Shown piece after piece: positions 23,615-36,997 of a stretch of 64,000 nucleotides of DNA (position 1 is its first letter; each line of letters begins with the position of its first letter). A model generated the notes under the pieces. That model did not search any database. It was not told where the DNA came from and saw only the letters and a list, made by a program, of their open reading frames with translations. Source of the DNA: Sodiomyces alkalinus F11. Lineage: Eukaryota > Ascomycota > Sordariomycetes > Glomerellales > Plectosphaerellaceae. Made by a program: the position numbers and the translations under genes. Where the stretch lies: positions 1,040,626 through 1,104,625 of the forward strand of contig NW_021167090.1 in the NCBI RefSeq assembly GCF_003711515.1, in the 5' to 3' direction.

Positions 23615-24942
23615 TCAAGCGAGGGAACAAGTCGAGCAGAAGCACTCCTCTCCCGCCGCGTTCCGGTGCGCCCGCTTGCGCAGCCTGCTCTGTTTCCGCA
23701 GCTCGTCGTACAGCCGCGCCGCCTCCTCGCTGTAGGGCGTCCTGGTGCTCTTGCCGTCCTTGTGGATGCGGAGATGCTGCTTGAAGTTGTCGAACCGGTC
23801 TTTGAACACCTTGCCGCAGCCCTCGGCCGGGCAGGCGTACATCTCGGGCGTCCCGCCGATGCTGTGGGCTCTGTAGGCAAGTCTGGTTAGTCTTCATATC
23901 CCACATGTAGCAAAAGAAAAATAGACACCATTGGGTGTAGTCTGTAGAAGGGGGAAGAAGGGGTGCTTTACGCTCTCTGGTGCCTCTTCAAGTGCTCCTT
24001 CTTCTGATACGTCTTGCGGCATCCCGCAAAGTCGCACCGTTCCCGGGGACTCGGGACCAGGACGTTCCCATCCGTCAACACCTGGCCGAGCTCCTGCTGC
24101 TTCGATTTGGCGGCGCGGGCATCGTGGTGTTGCTCGAGCTTGGTGGCCTTGTACTTGGACAACAACTCCTTGTCGCGCTGTTCGCGCCGCATCTTCTCGT
24201 TGACGTAGCGCTGGAGCGCCATCGCCGTCCGCTGCGCCTCGGCCATCGGTCCGCGGCGGCGGTAGGACCGGCTGGAGGGTGACAGGGTTGGTGACTCGTC
24301 TCCGCCGCCGCCGCCACGCCTGGTGGGTGTCATCTGGGTGGGTGATGGGGAAGGAGTATGGTGCGAGCCGAACAGGACAATGGGGCTCTCGCTGTTGCAG
24401 GGCCACATGGCCGAGGTGTGGTTCGGCGTCGCGTTGGAGAGAGACCGGCTAGGGGTGGGCATGGCGAAAGGAGAGGACTGGAGGTCGTGCTGCGTCGGGT
24501 AGTGGCCCATCATGGTGGGTTGTGAGGGCGACATGTTGGACATGGACTGCTGTTCGAGCGTGAACTGCAGCATGGTGTTGTAGTCGAGTTCCATCCCGGG
24601 AAACCCGTGTCCCTGTTGCTGACGGGTGGGAGTCAGGGGCATCGAGCCCGGGTAGTGAAAAGAGGCCATACCAATATGACCGTGCTTGTAGTGGCCCTTG
24701 GGAATGGGCATGGCCATGGGGGGCGTGGGCTCAAACGAGAAAGACCCGTGTGGAGAGTAGGAGCCGTTGGATGAAAACGAGTCACCCATGTCGATGGAGG
24801 ACCCGGGAGGAGTTGAACGACCGGACCGAGGAGTGAAAGGATCTGCCGAGTCGTACGACGGGGACGAGGCAGAACTGCTTAGAAAGGGGGTACTGAAGTC
24901 GAAGCTCCCGTCTCTGGCAAAGCACGCATCCATACCGTCCAT
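23615..24942 (-). CDS. C2H2 zinc-finger transcription factor
   Basis: Predicted 408-residue nuclear regulator; exons 24942-23972 and 23870-23615. Two C-terminal C2H2 fingers: C303, C308, H321, H326 (CDFAGCRKTYQKKEHLKRH) and C337, C342, H356, H360 (CPAEGCGKVFKDRFDNFKQH). The intron splits the first finger, whose last histidine is encoded by exon 2. Upstream are a basic helical stretch (RYVNEKMRREQRDKELLSKY) and a long S/P/T/M/G-rich N-terminal half, typical of fungal regulators with disordered activation regions. The start at MDGMDACF is the first in-frame methionine after upstream stops. I could not assign it to a named fungal factor. A very long gene-free region lies upstream. Confidence 0.82.
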
Positions 24943-25040
24943 GGTGTTGGGAGGATTGTGTGAATAAAGGAGAAGAATATTGGCAGGGCAGGCTGACCGG
25001 GGAACAAGAGAGCGTGTTGAGAGAAGTTAAGCCAAACAGC

Positions 25041-25074
25041 AGAAGAAGAAGAAGAAGAAGAAGAAGAAGAAGAA
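25041..25074. repeat. (GAA)n microsatellite
   Basis: About eleven GAA units about 100 bp upstream of the C2H2 gene start, within its probable leader or promoter. Confidence 0.9.
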
Positions 25075-27194
25075 AAACTATAGAAAAGAAAGGGAGAGAC
25101 GAAAGAACAAAACTCGAGAGAGTGACAAAAAAAGGAGGGGAAGAGGTGAAGTAGGAGGGCGAAGCGTGGCCAAACCGAAGAATGATGGGGGTGATAGGAC
25201 ACGTTCCTAAGACGGCCGGGAGACACGAAGATAAAGTATTACTGCTGCTGAATGGAGACGAGGATGCAGATGGAGAGTCCAACCGGGTTGTGAGGCGAAG
25301 ATAACGTCCTAGACAGCTGAGAGACGGGACTATCTTCACAGAATGGGGTAATAATGGCAGTAGTAGAGCCGAAGGAGAGACACGAGAGCCGCTATGTGGA
25401 ATGCAACCAAGCCGCAGGTCTGCGATGCTGCGATGCTCCAAGACTCGAGAGTCCAGGTGTGGTCCACCCCAGTACCAAGTCACCAAAAATGGCCGAAAGC
25501 TTTCTCCTTTCCTGTCGATCCTATCGAAGGGGAGCAGGCGGCGGCGGGCCGGCAGCACAGGGTAGCCGTAGGAGTAGGAGAGTGGAGACGAAAAGGTGAG
25601 AAGGGAGGGAGGCAGTAATCAAATATGACTGAGTCGAGGACGTCGGTTGATCCGCAACATGTAGTGGGGTGAGTGAAGCGGAAGGGCGGCGCTTGTTTCT
25701 TGGTCCCTGAGAAAGCAATAATTTGACGGGGCTGCCGCTGATCAACACATCGCGCACCCCCAGCCCATATATGTTTTCAGTCGATGGGGAGAGTAGTGAG
25801 TAGTACTGTAGTAGAGAGTAAGGTGTACTCACTAGGTCCGAGCCGTCGAGCGGGGAACAGGTCCATGGGCCCAGTCGAGTTTGCGATGGATAAAGGGCTG
25901 AGTGTATTTTGGGTGCATTCTAGGTGTGTATTGTGGGTGTATTTTGAGCAGTTCCTGTTATGGAAACACGCAACTCGCCCCACGGAGAACAAGAACAGCA
26001 ACAGACCCTTACAAACTGGCATGTCGTGTCGCGGGGCCCCCGTCCACTGCCCCCTCCCATATACTGAACCTTGGCCGGGATGGGCTTCAAGCTGCAGACC
26101 AGACCACAGGCAGTGATGGGAGTAGGGCATGGGTCCTCTCGGCCGGGTCAGAGCATGACAGGAAACAGGGGTATCTCTGTGGCTGCCAGTCAAGAATAAG
26201 ATGGTGTTGGGGGGGTGAGAGGAAGCCCCATCGAGCCCCGGGGGGAGGGGGGGTGTGCGCATTGTTGGGAGTGGGGGAGGGTGATCGATACAAGGTATTT
26301 TGGACGGCAATGCCACGCCAAGAAGAACAAGATACCTGCAGGAACAGCATGTTGATTCACAAGCTCTACCTAAATGGGAAAACACAGTAGGATGGATGGT
26401 GGGAACTGGGGATATGGGGGAGGAGACAATGGCCAGAGGGACGGGGGAAACCGGCATCCTGTCCTCGATCACCCTAGCCGAGCCGAGTAGTTGTCTCCTA
26501 GAGGGAGGCAGGCAGAGATGGGCTGGAAAGAAAAAAGATTAAAAAAAAATTAAAATCAGGAAGTGGGAATGATGGTTTTCCGAGGAATGAATACGCAGGT
26601 TAAAGACCGAGAATCTCGCCATGGTGTTTTAGACAACCAAAGGGCCGGCAGAAAGGAGTGACCTCTAGTTTAGCAGCTGGCAGCTAGTAGCCATTGGTAC
26701 CGTACATTGGCCCAAGGCCATGGAGTGCGAGTGATGCAAGACATGGGCTAACATGGGCTCCCTATCGATCGGACGTCAAGATCAGCCGCCCGTAGTCCCA
26801 TACTAAAGCTGCATTATGCATTCTAGGACGGTGAAAGGGAATGGTATAATGATAGTGCAAAAGATCATTAGTCCTGGGTTGAGTTGAGCAGCTGGGAAAG
26901 AGAAGCAGTCAAGCAGGAAGTAGGAAAGGAGAGAAAAAGAGGAAGATGGACAAACCAAACGGTCCAAACCCCTCTAGCCATTACCCATAACGTCGATCAA
27001 CGTCGCGGTCTAGTCCTAACATCTACTCAGTAGACAGAAGAAAAGAAGAAAGAAAAAGAAGAGAAAAAAAAGGCACGGCGCCGCCATGTCAAGGACCAGC
27101 AGAGGCTAGCACGTGTGGGCTGCACGGGCAAAATGACAGGACGTTAGTCCATAAGATATTACTGCGCCTGTATCTCGTTGGAAAAAGAAGGCGG

Positions 27195-27226
27195 CAGCAC
27201 AGCAGCACAGCAGCACAGCAGCACAG
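27195..27226. repeat. CAGCACAG tandem repeat, four copies
   Basis: Four perfect head-to-tail copies of the 8-mer CAGCACAG in intergenic DNA. Confidence 0.9.
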
Positions 27227-29094
27227 TATCGAGGACGATAGAGAGAATGAGTGATTTGGACTTCTGGGATCCAGAACGACCATCGGGCATTTTTTCGCCC
27301 GAGTCAAGGCACGCACGTCGGTTAAGACATAAACGCATGATTAGGTCAGCGGCTAGGCTAAGATAAGGTAGTACGTTGTATGTAGCTTCAAAGCACAGAC
27401 CAGGAGACACCAGGTCAGTGTCACCCCTGCCGGGTCCTTCCCGGGTGCGCGGACAATAGGAAACGGGGGGCCCAACGTGGGGCCATTCATCGCCTTTTTG
27501 GGTTTAGCGGCCAAGGGCGAGCCCGACACCACGACAACCTCAACGCCACGATGCTAGAACCTGAGTTCTAACTTCTGACAACGTGTCGAGGTATCATGTA
27601 AGTATACAGCATATGGATATACAGGACTAGAAGAGAAAGCTAACGTGCCACAGATGTCACATCACATACCGAGACTACCTTACACTACCTTACCTTACCT
27701 TACCTAAGGTACATGTACATGTACCTTATGGGAATGTCTTGCTTGAGCCTCTGGGTACATCGAACAATACTGCGCCAACCTCTGGCTTCTGGCTGCTGTC
27801 GTCTGCCCTCTGTCTTCTGTCCTCGTAACCTCTGCAATGGATGCATATCTTCTGGAGGCGCCATTGCTCAGTGGCAACGGATGGCTCAAGCCCTTCCGCA
27901 AGTTCTATGTATACTATCCATAGGCCAGCCCTCTAACATCATGCTACTTGCGCTGCGGTGCCCATGCAAAGTCAACGTGCAAAAGTCAGGGACTCGGGGC
28001 CACCCACCGAGGAACGAAGAAACCCGCTAGACAGTCGCCCTGCGTTATGTTTTATCGGCGTGCCCGGTCCTCTAGCCAGCACATCCCCTTTTGGACGGCT
28101 GTGTATCATTATACGAGGTACGGATACATCATAGCATCTCTACCCCGGACTATGTCTCTCTTTTCCTCTCCCACCTGTAATCGCAGTGAGGGAGCTTCTC
28201 TTTAATCTCTTCCTCCACGTCGGGCAGGTGAGGACACTCTCCCTCATAAGTCGAGTATGAAAATATTATTACTATTGCTACATTAGGGTAGCCAGGGTAG
28301 GGCGACCATGGCAACCGAGGAATATTGGACGCTGCGGAGGATCACTTACATCCACCCTTCGACCCTTCGATCGCCGTCATTTTGAAACCCTCGACGGCCG
28401 TTTATGGATCACTGGGCCCAAGACCCGTTCACCAAATTAACTCACTGTGCCAGTCCATGTAGATCGTATCTCAAGGTGGACGGATTAGAGAGCGCAAACG
28501 GCGAGAGGCAAAGAGGGGACAAAAGGAAGAGGGAAAGGAAGAAGAATAAAAACAGGTCAACATGAAGCTCTGCATGGCGAGGATAAGTCGAAACAGGCGA
28601 ACTGCCCCAGCAGCGCAGGTCCCATTTTCGTTCTTCATATAGTGAAAAGTGTCCACATATGGCTGACCCCGGTGTGGGAGCGAGCGGCGACTCCTTCGAG
28701 AGACGCCCAGACTCGTACCACCAAACTCCGCAGCCTTCTTTGTGCGTATGACCGGCAGTGAGTGAGTGGGTGAGTGTGTTTCATGTCTCATGGAAATCCC
28801 CTTTTCTTTGTGCTATTTAGGTAGCTCGCAGCTCCTCCCGAGGCTGAGTTGCGGGCTGTTGCCATAGCAAGGGGGAGTAGCAGGAAAAGATCCGTTCCGG
28901 ATAAAACTTCGTCTCGCTGAGCCCGAACACATCTAGTAATGCCCAGCACGGCATGTACCATCCTCAAACGTCCCTCACCATGTGTTTTGTCTACTTCACC
29001 ATTTCATGCCCAATCTTAGACGACAGGTACATGCTCCCGTCTGCTCCAAATCCTGACGCAACGACGCAGCAGCTTTACTCCTTTCGCTGTTCAT

Positions 29095-30939
29095 TTACAG
29101 CATGGCGAGCTCATTGGTGGCCTGGACCTCGTCATCCATGTCCTGTAACACCTCTTGCATCTCCTCCTCAGTCGCTTCTAACCCCTCGGAGCTCATGAGC
29201 TTGGTATCCTTATCCTCGGCTGTACAAGATGGTTAGCAATAGGTCGAAAAGCTTTTTGATCTAATAAACAAAAGGGGGAAAGGGGGGAAAAGAATGCACG
29301 GAATTTATGGTGAAATAACTCACTTCTCGGCTCGACGAGCAAGTTCTCCTGCACCTCGCAGTTGGTCAAGACAGACCCGTCGCCAATCACGCACCTCTTG
29401 CCCAAGATGCACCTAGTGAGCTTGCAGTTCTTCCCCACGACAACGCCGTCCATGAGGAGACACTGGGAGATCTTGGCCCCTTCGCTGATCTGGCAATTGG
29501 CGCCAATGACCGATTCCTTGATGGCCACCTTCTCCTCCACAGTGACGTTGTCGCCCACGAGGCTATCCTGCTTGGTAATCGTGGTCCGGGACTTGACGCC
29601 TTCGGGATAGGAGACCTTCTTGTTATGCGCAAAAGGCGACGCCGCCGCGCCGCCTTCCTCCACGGACGGCAGCTTGGCCAGGCGAAGAGACACGTTGAGC
29701 AGCAGCTGGGCCGTGTCCGCCCGACGAACCAAGGGGGCGGACTCGTCCGAGGGATGGAGGTAGGCGAGAATCGGCGGTACGGCCAGGTCGTCGGCCTCGG
29801 CTTGGGCGTCGGCATCTCTAGTGCTGCCCGCTATCGAAGCCCGCCTCTCGCCCGGGACGCGAGGCGGGAGAGGTGGTTCCGGCTGCTGTGGTTGCGGGGA
29901 CGGCGTGCGCTCGTGGCTCGAACTGCCGTCGCATTTTTTCTCCTCTTCACCCAGGATCGCCCGCAGGCCCAGTTTGTCCGCCAGGCCGACCTGCCAGCCC
30001 GCTTTGGCCCACCACCCGATGACGTCTTCGGTGATATTCTCCAACGGCTCGTTTTGCTGAACGAAATCTAGGATCCATCGCGGGAAGATGTACAGGTGGG
30101 CATCCCGATACGTGGTGAGCATACGAATGCGCGGGTGTCTCCTTATGAGCCCATGCCTAAGGGGCAGGCCGCTCTTCTCCTCGGTAAGGTCTTTCAGAGA
30201 GTCCTTGGGCGTAGAATAGACGAGGTTGGAGAGATGTGGCGTCAGCGGGTCTTTAGGCCGCGCATTCGCAGACGAAGTAGGGAGAGGTGTAGTGGCGATG
30301 AAGTCGGTCTCCTCTTTCTTCACGGCCAATGCCGTCTTCGTCTCATACCAAACCCCCAGGCCTCCGCTGGCTTGATGCTCGGCCCCGGAGGAGGAGGCTG
30401 TTGCTCCAAGAATGGTCGACAAGCTCGCGGCGTTGACCATCCATGTCTGTAGCAGTTTGTCGCCGGGGATCTCACAGACCAAGTCGCAGGGGAGGACGAT
30501 AAAATCGGACTTGACCAGCTCGCGAACTACCGGCAGCCGCAGGATCTCGGCGGTTCCCGTGTTCTGGTCGAGGTCATCTGGCGCGAGGATGGTAGGTCTG
30601 GGAAGAGGTAGAGAAGTCAAATACGGGTTCGTATTGACTGCCTGCTCAATGGCTTTCCTCGCTGATGCTGGACAAATGAGCGTGATATCTGAGCGTAGAG
30701 AGGTTAGAGTCTCAAACTTGGCAAACTTGGCAACTTGCGACTCCAATGTCTCTCTCACCCGTGATGCCTGTGCGGTAGCAAAAGTCTAAGGGGTACCACA
30801 CCATGGGCCGGTTCGCAATGGGAAGAAGAGCCTTCGGATTCTCATCTGGATTCGATGTGAAAGTTGGAAAAGAGGATCCAGGACCGCAAAGCACCAAGGC
30901 CTGAAGCCCTGGCGAGGGTATTGAGACGGCGTGGGGCAT
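29095..30939 (-). CDS. GCD1: Translation initiation factor eIF2B subunit gamma
   Basis: Catalytic-subcomplex partner of eIF2B epsilon; eIF2B recycles eIF2-GDP to eIF2-GTP and is the hub of general amino-acid control. Exons 30939-30759, 30688-29324 and 29219-29095 give 556 residues (yeast Gcd1 578). The N-terminus is a nucleotidyltransferase-like domain: LQALVLCGPG, PKALLPIANRPMVWYPLDF, LPCDLV. The C-terminal half is a left-handed beta-helix of hexapeptide repeats (VAIKESVIGANCQISEGAKI, GVVVGKNCKLTRCILG). The short acidic C-terminal tail is in exon 3 (EEEMQEVLQDMDDEVQ). As in other gamma subunits, the pyrophosphorylase signature is degenerate. Divergent from the Pex22-like gene with about 810 bp between starts. 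Confidence 0.92.
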
Positions 30940-31751
30940 CTTGATGGGAAGATGATGAGTGAGGGGCGGGTGGTGTCAATGCGTCGATGAGAACTATCCC
31001 CACAGCAATGACTCTAATCGATATTCTTTTTTGACGTGCAGTGAGAACGGCCCATGCGCCGTCGAGTTCTTGATAATATTAATGGGCAAAGTCCATCGAA
31101 GGAGGTTGCGCTTCAACAAAGCAAATCAGAAGACAATTTGTAGACAAGAGTCATTGAAAAGTGGGTCGCACGGATGACGGATGTCTGGATGGATAAGAAA
31201 TTGGCAGGTACGAGAAGTAATTAGGTACACTTACCGTCCGTGCTTCTCCACTTAATAGCACGTGATCTTATGTCATTTCTCGATGGAGTCGAAAGAGGGG
31301 AATTGGCTAATTACACGTGTAGGTACGGATAGTGGTCAAAGCTCTGGCCGGCCAACCAACAACAACAACCTCGGAAGCCAATGTACCTTTTATACAGTAC
31401 CCCGAACTCCGTAATTCCTGGACATGCACCGGATGATTAGCTTGTGAATACCAGCCACCGGAATCCCATTGCCTCTGCACCTCGATAGCCGAGAAGAGGG
31501 ATGCACACATACAATTAACCCCTGCTACCCCCCGCCAAAATCACGATACTTGTCAACAGTCAATTTGATCGGAACTGGCGACGACACACACGATTAACGA
31601 TTGAACTCAACCGCATCCTCTCCTCCTCCACTGCACGACCCGGTACCCTGCCAAGGTCGCGAAACGCGCGACCAGGAGTACGACATTGAGCGCGACAACA
31701 AAACGATTACAACAAGGCCTCTGGCCCCGTGCCATGACAACATTGGTCTAA
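30940..31751. other. Bidirectional promoter between eIF2B gamma and the Pex22-like gene
   Basis: About 810 bp between divergent start codons. It contains a CACGTG E-box (31259-31264) and a second ACACGTGT (31314-31321), plus short CCGTA/TAGGTA motifs. No reading frame of interest is present. Confidence 0.5.
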
Positions 31752-33046
31752 ATGTCGTCACCCTACGATTCTTCTTCGCGAAGGAGAAGTGTGTGGAGCC
31801 ACTGGGTTCCCCTGGCCGTCACGCTCACCGTTGCTACAGTCGGTGTTGCGGCATGGGCGTGGAGCCAGCGCAAGGACGAGGACGAATCTTCCGAGCTATA
31901 CGACGATCTGGACTATGACAATGCCGACTACAGCGGAAACGTTCCTCGCGACGCGACATCGCGGGGGGGGCCGTCCCAACCTCCTCCGTCGTCGTCGAAC
32001 CCCCCGGTAGGCGACGCGACGCAGGAAGGGAGCTGGGGCGCTCGCATGTCGGGCGCTTTGCGACGCACACCTAGCCCTCAACAGCTCCTCGAGAATGCCG
32101 GCAAGACCGTCTCGGCGAGTGTGGCCGCGGCTGGTGCGGTGGCCGGTCGCGCCCTGGCCGCTATCCGGGAGGAGGATAAGGCAGCCTTTGCCGATCACGA
32201 GGCGTGGTCGGGCGAAGCCGATGATCGCAGGGACCGCCCTTCCGGCTCGGCGCCCCAAGAAGCTGGAAAGCGTCGCCGGACCGTGGCCATTGTTGTCTCG
32301 GCTGATGTCAACGTGGGCGATTACGACGAGGACGATTTCCTCGAACATGCCGTAAGTTCTCCTCTTCGCATATACAACGGAGCGACAGACAGTCCTCGCG
32401 GCGTATGGCTCCTGGCTCACGAATTTCCTTTTTACTGTAGTCCATCCTATCTCATATCCCCCGCCACAATGACTTCTCCCATATCAAGCTGTTCGTCTTG
32501 ATCTACGCTCCTGGGTTGAAAGACAGCACGCTCGACCCGACGAGCAACCTCCCCCCGCCTTCGCTGAGCTCTTCCTTCTCCAACATCGAACACAACCAGG
32601 CGCAAGCACATCCCGACGACGCAGCCAGGAGCCCGGCGTTGACACCCTCGGCCGGCTCCACATTGTTCAACGCCGTCCACTCGCAAGCGATGGCCCTCGT
32701 CGAGAAGGAGACCATGGTCCTCCCGTTCACCACGCCCAATGGCCACGCGCACATCCTGCGCCACCTCAAGCCCGACGTCGTGTACCTGCAAGAATCCCTC
32801 GCCGGGGAGAACGGGAGCATTGTGGCGAACATGCAGACCTGGCTCAGGCACGACGTTATCCTGGTAGTGGGTGCCGAGAGCGGCCATGGCGGGTTGGCCG
32901 ACAGTGAGTCCGAAGCTGAAAAGTCCGGCGCCGAGGAGAAGTGGTGGCAGCGGCCTGAGAGGGTTGGCCGTGGACGGGGTGTTGTGGTCGTTGACGGTAT
33001 GAGAGTTGGCGACGATTGGGCACGCCGTGTTCAGGGGAGGGAATAA
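31752..33046 (+). CDS. Peroxin-22-like membrane protein
   Basis: Predicted 401 residues; exons 31752-32351 and 32441-33046, phase 0. A single N-terminal membrane span lies at about residues 18-37 (WVPLAVTLTVATVGVAAWAW) after a short basic N-terminus. A low-complexity linker follows, then a soluble domain beginning RRRTVAIVVSADVN. The pattern VAIVVSADV...FLEHASILSHIPRH...HIKLFVLIYAPGL...VVYLQESL matches the Rossmann-like core expected of Pex22. Pex22 anchors the ubiquitin-conjugating enzyme Pex4 at the peroxisome for Pex5 recycling. The assignment rests on this architecture and on motif memory; no search was run. It shares a promoter region with eIF2B gamma. Confidence 0.6.
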
Positions 33047-34066
33047 GGAGGCGGGCGGGGGGGCGCCTCATTCAGGTGATAAGCGAGAGAGGGGGGCCCA
33101 TAGGATATTATGCTCGGTGTAACGAGTCTCGCTTACTGGATTAGGATGGACCACCAGCTCGCCAGGGACTGAACAATACCCGGATGCTTCCAGGAGGCCA
33201 GGTCTGCAGGTTCTACAACAGTCTTCTGCCTTGAGGGTAGACAGGAAGATACGCTGGTTTGATATTGTAGTTTTCAATGACCAATGTTTTGTTCTTATTC
33301 TTCTTCTTGATCTCATAGGGGCGTCTCTCTTTGTTTCCGAGGTCCATTCCACTATCCCTGTTTTCAATTCCTTTCTACCTTATGGAGGGTCGTAGACGGG
33401 AACAAGAGCAGCTCTACTCTATCGATCGCGCATTCAGACGTTTTCGCGTCTGACTAATTACTAAGCCCGATTGGACAGTGTTGGGGACAGTGCTGAGTAC
33501 ATACGCACTGTACTTTTGGAACTAACCAGAACAGGTCATCCGGACATTACCCGACACCCCATGACATGACATGCCGTGACTGGCAGGAACAATGCGGCTA
33601 CTCCGTATACGTTGTACATCGCGTGGATTCACAAGTGGTAGGAAAGCCCGACTTCATCGCAACATCCCTCCCCCAAGACCCCACCATCCATACCCATCAA
33701 CCGCGACTGCTGGACATCAGCTAGACACTCGTTCGAGCCAAAGAAACGCGTTTTCGACCACTGCGATTGCCGCCCTCTTTCCACACGACTATAGACTCGC
33801 CAATTCCCTCTCCCCGACTCGTCCCCGACCACCCGATCACGGCAGCCAGCGCCCAGCGACGTTCCCTATCGTCCTTTCTATATCTTGGACGCCCTTCCCT
33901 TCGCCTCCATCGTCTCTATCGTCAGATCTACTTCAATCAGAGAAGGCACAGTTCATACATCTCTTTCACAGATGCGGAAATCTCTTTAGAATTCGCATTT
34001 CCTACGTCGGAAAGACGATCCGAGCCTACACGATAGAGAGCCTCTCGCCGAGGCTTCGCGGCAAGC
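33047..34066. other. Spt20 promoter and leader
   Basis: About 1 kb between the Pex22-like and Spt20 genes. The last 450 bp are pyrimidine-rich (CCCTCTTTCC, CCCTTCGCCTCC) as in fungal 5' leaders. No gene seen. Confidence 0.5.
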
Positions 34067-36647
34067 ATGGCGCCCGTCGTGACGGCAATCCCGCCACCGG
34101 TGCTGCCAGCCGCCTCTAAGATCAAGCGACCCGTTCCTCCCGGGATCCAGACGAACGGCGCTACTTCCATGACCAATGCGTCATCTTCGCCGTCTATGTC
34201 AACTAAGAAACATCCCAATTCGATGAGCGCGACCGCCAGCGGCAACACGAACGCAACCACCCCCCAGTCGGCGCGACCACCAAAGGCGCAAAGAAAGCCT
34301 TCAACTCAAGTTGCCAACCAAACCTCCAATACGAACAGCGGTACTGCATCTCAGGATGTATTAATGGGCGGAGTCGCAACGATGTCGACCGCAGTAGAAC
34401 GTCCTCCTTACGGTAGGTTTCGAGATGCCACCGCAGCGCCCCATGTTTTTCGTCCTTTATTTTTTTATTTTGTTCATCTTGTTTTCCTTTTATCCCCCCC
34501 CTTTCCTGTTCCCCTCACGACTCTCTGGTTTTCTGACCCCCGTCACAGTCGTCACGGACGACTACATTCTTAAGAAGTATGCCGGAAACCCACCATCACT
34601 CGTCGTCCATCTTCATGCCACGCATTTCCGATTCGATCAGCAAGATGGGACCTTTTCATACAAGTCACCGATGCGCATCTTCCTCGAACACGTCCGAACT
34701 CGAACCGTTCCTCACGACCTTCTCGAGTATTTTACCCAAGCTGGCGTTACCTTTTACGAGGGTTGTCTCATTGTACGGGTACACGACCACAAAACCCCGG
34801 CACAAGTCAAGGACGTCCGACCCCCAGTTTCCAAATCGACCACCGTCGTACCATCGTCCATTCATAACCACAATCCATACATCGTACCGTCTCCCTACGT
34901 CCCATATCCGAAGGACAACCTTGGCGAGGCGCCGGAGCCTGTCCCAGCAACAGGAGAGGATGGCAAGGAGAAGGAGAAGTCGGGCGAGGACCAAGGCACG
35001 GACCCAGGCACAGATATCAAGCCTGCTCCGTCCCTCCCCGGCGAGGGGCAGAAAAGCCAATCGCCTCCCCAGGCGAGGATATTCACCGTTGTTTTACATC
35101 CAACACAGCATAGCTTGCAGACCGACCTCATTCTGAAAGCACTTACTCCGCGGACAGCCGCTGATGACCGCACAAGTATTGACGGCGGCGTGATACCGCC
35201 GGCAACGCCCGTCTCCATGGTACCGCCTACGCCCACGACTTCCAGCATGCCACCTCCGTCCAAGAGACAAAAGCGAGAGCGCATGGAGCTTGACGGAAGC
35301 AACATCCGCGATGCCGAAGCCCAGATTTTGCTAGCCACCCACCCGACTCTCCATCTCGCGCCCACCAAGGATGCCCGCGGCACGATCGCGCTCCTCGACA
35401 CCCTCGCTCATCCGAAACACAGCTATCCGCCGCCCGAACCCAAGACGAGAAAAAGAACTGTGGCCGAAATGGCGGCAGACGAGGCGCAAGCGGCAGAGCA
35501 GGAAAGATACATGCTCACGCTCGACGAACGACTCTCCTCGACAGCTAATGGCACTCAGGGGGGTGCCAACGGGGCCGACGGCGAAGACCAGGCGGGTGGG
35601 TCTACGTTTGAGCCCAATTTCGCGCGGTTCAAGGTCATCGCCGACATTAAGAGTGAATACGAAGAGAAGAAAAAACAGGAGAGGGCAAGGCTTGCGGAGA
35701 ACGAGAGGAAGCTCGCGCAACAGAGGCTACTGCAGCAGCAGCAGCAGCAGCAAGAACAGCAAGCGGCTGCATTGGCTCAGCAGCGTCAACAAGCCGAACT
35801 CGAGAAGGCCAGGAGAGAGCAAGCGGCAGCTGAGAAACGCGATCGCCAAGAGGCAGCCAGACAGGCAGCACTCGCTGCGCAGGCGAATCCCCAACGCACC
35901 GGCCAAAACGCGGGCCTTGCCGGCCAGCGGGCGCACCCGCAACCTCCTCATGGCGGGATGCCCAGCGGCGGTGCGCCTGTCGGTGTCGGTGCAGGGGTGC
36001 CCGGCGGCGCTCCTTCTGGCGGCCTCCCTAACGGTATTCCGGCACAAGCGCAGGCCAGGTTCGCGCAGGTGGCCCAACCCCAGGTGTCGTCGCCAGTCAT
36101 CCGACAGGGAACTCCGCACAGCATGTCGTCACCGATGCCTGGCGCGGTGGCCATGCAGCAGTCCAATTCGAGCATGGCGGCCAGTCCGCCCCGGCCGCCA
36201 TCGGTGGCCCAGGGTCACCCTGGTGGCGGCATGGGTGGCGTGCCCATGACTGCCAATATGTCGGCTCGTGCTAGCCAGCAGAGTCATCCGGCCGGTACGC
36301 CGCGGATGCCGCACGGGACGCCCAATATGCAGGGGACGCCTGTCCCTGCGCGTGCCATGGCGGCCACGCCCCGGATGTCCCAGGCCAGCCCGCCTCCCAA
36401 CATGATGACGACCAGCTCGCAGATGGGCCAGGGCATGATGGTTGGCACGCCTAACATGCAGCAGCAGCAGATGCACGCGGATCCGACGTTCCTGGCGCAG
36501 CAGATCGCGCAGAGGCAACGGGCCATCCAGCAAGCGCAGATGCCGCACGCCATGCAGAACAGCATGATGAACAGTAACTTCGGCAACGGACAGCCGATGA
36601 CGCCTCAGCAAATGCAACACGAGATGCAGCGGCGGGCTATGTTTCTT

Positions 36648-36698
<51 letters not shown>

Positions 36699-36966
36699 TT
36701 ACCGCAACATGGGCAGCAGCAGCAGCCCCATCGTAACATGATGAACCCGCAGATGGCACAGCGCTTCGCCCAGCAACTCCAAAACATGCAAGCGGGAGGT
36801 CCGATGGCAGGTGGACAGATGTCGCCACAGATGCAGGCGCAGCTACAGGCACAGCTACAGCAACATATGGGGAACCCCATGCAGCGGCAGATGATGGGGA
36901 CGCCTCAGTCCATGAATGCTCAGGCCATGAATATGCAGGCGATGTTGATGCAGCAGCAGCAGCAGC

Positions 36967-36997
<31 letters not shown>

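Larger units (their letters stand above)
24943..29094. other. 4.1-kb gene-free region upstream of the C2H2 factor
   Basis: No supported protein gene. The part next to 24942 (to about 26600) looks like a long transcribed leader or promoter: GAA and AG runs, GC-rich blocks, and short frames starting with ATG that could act as upstream ORFs. A degenerate TGTATTTTGGGTG-type repeat lies at 25903-25955. At 27677-27727 there is a strong AGGTAAGG/CCTTACC inverted cluster with ACATGTACATGT. The last part (28900-29094) is the 3' region of the eIF2B gamma gene. Confidence 0.45.
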
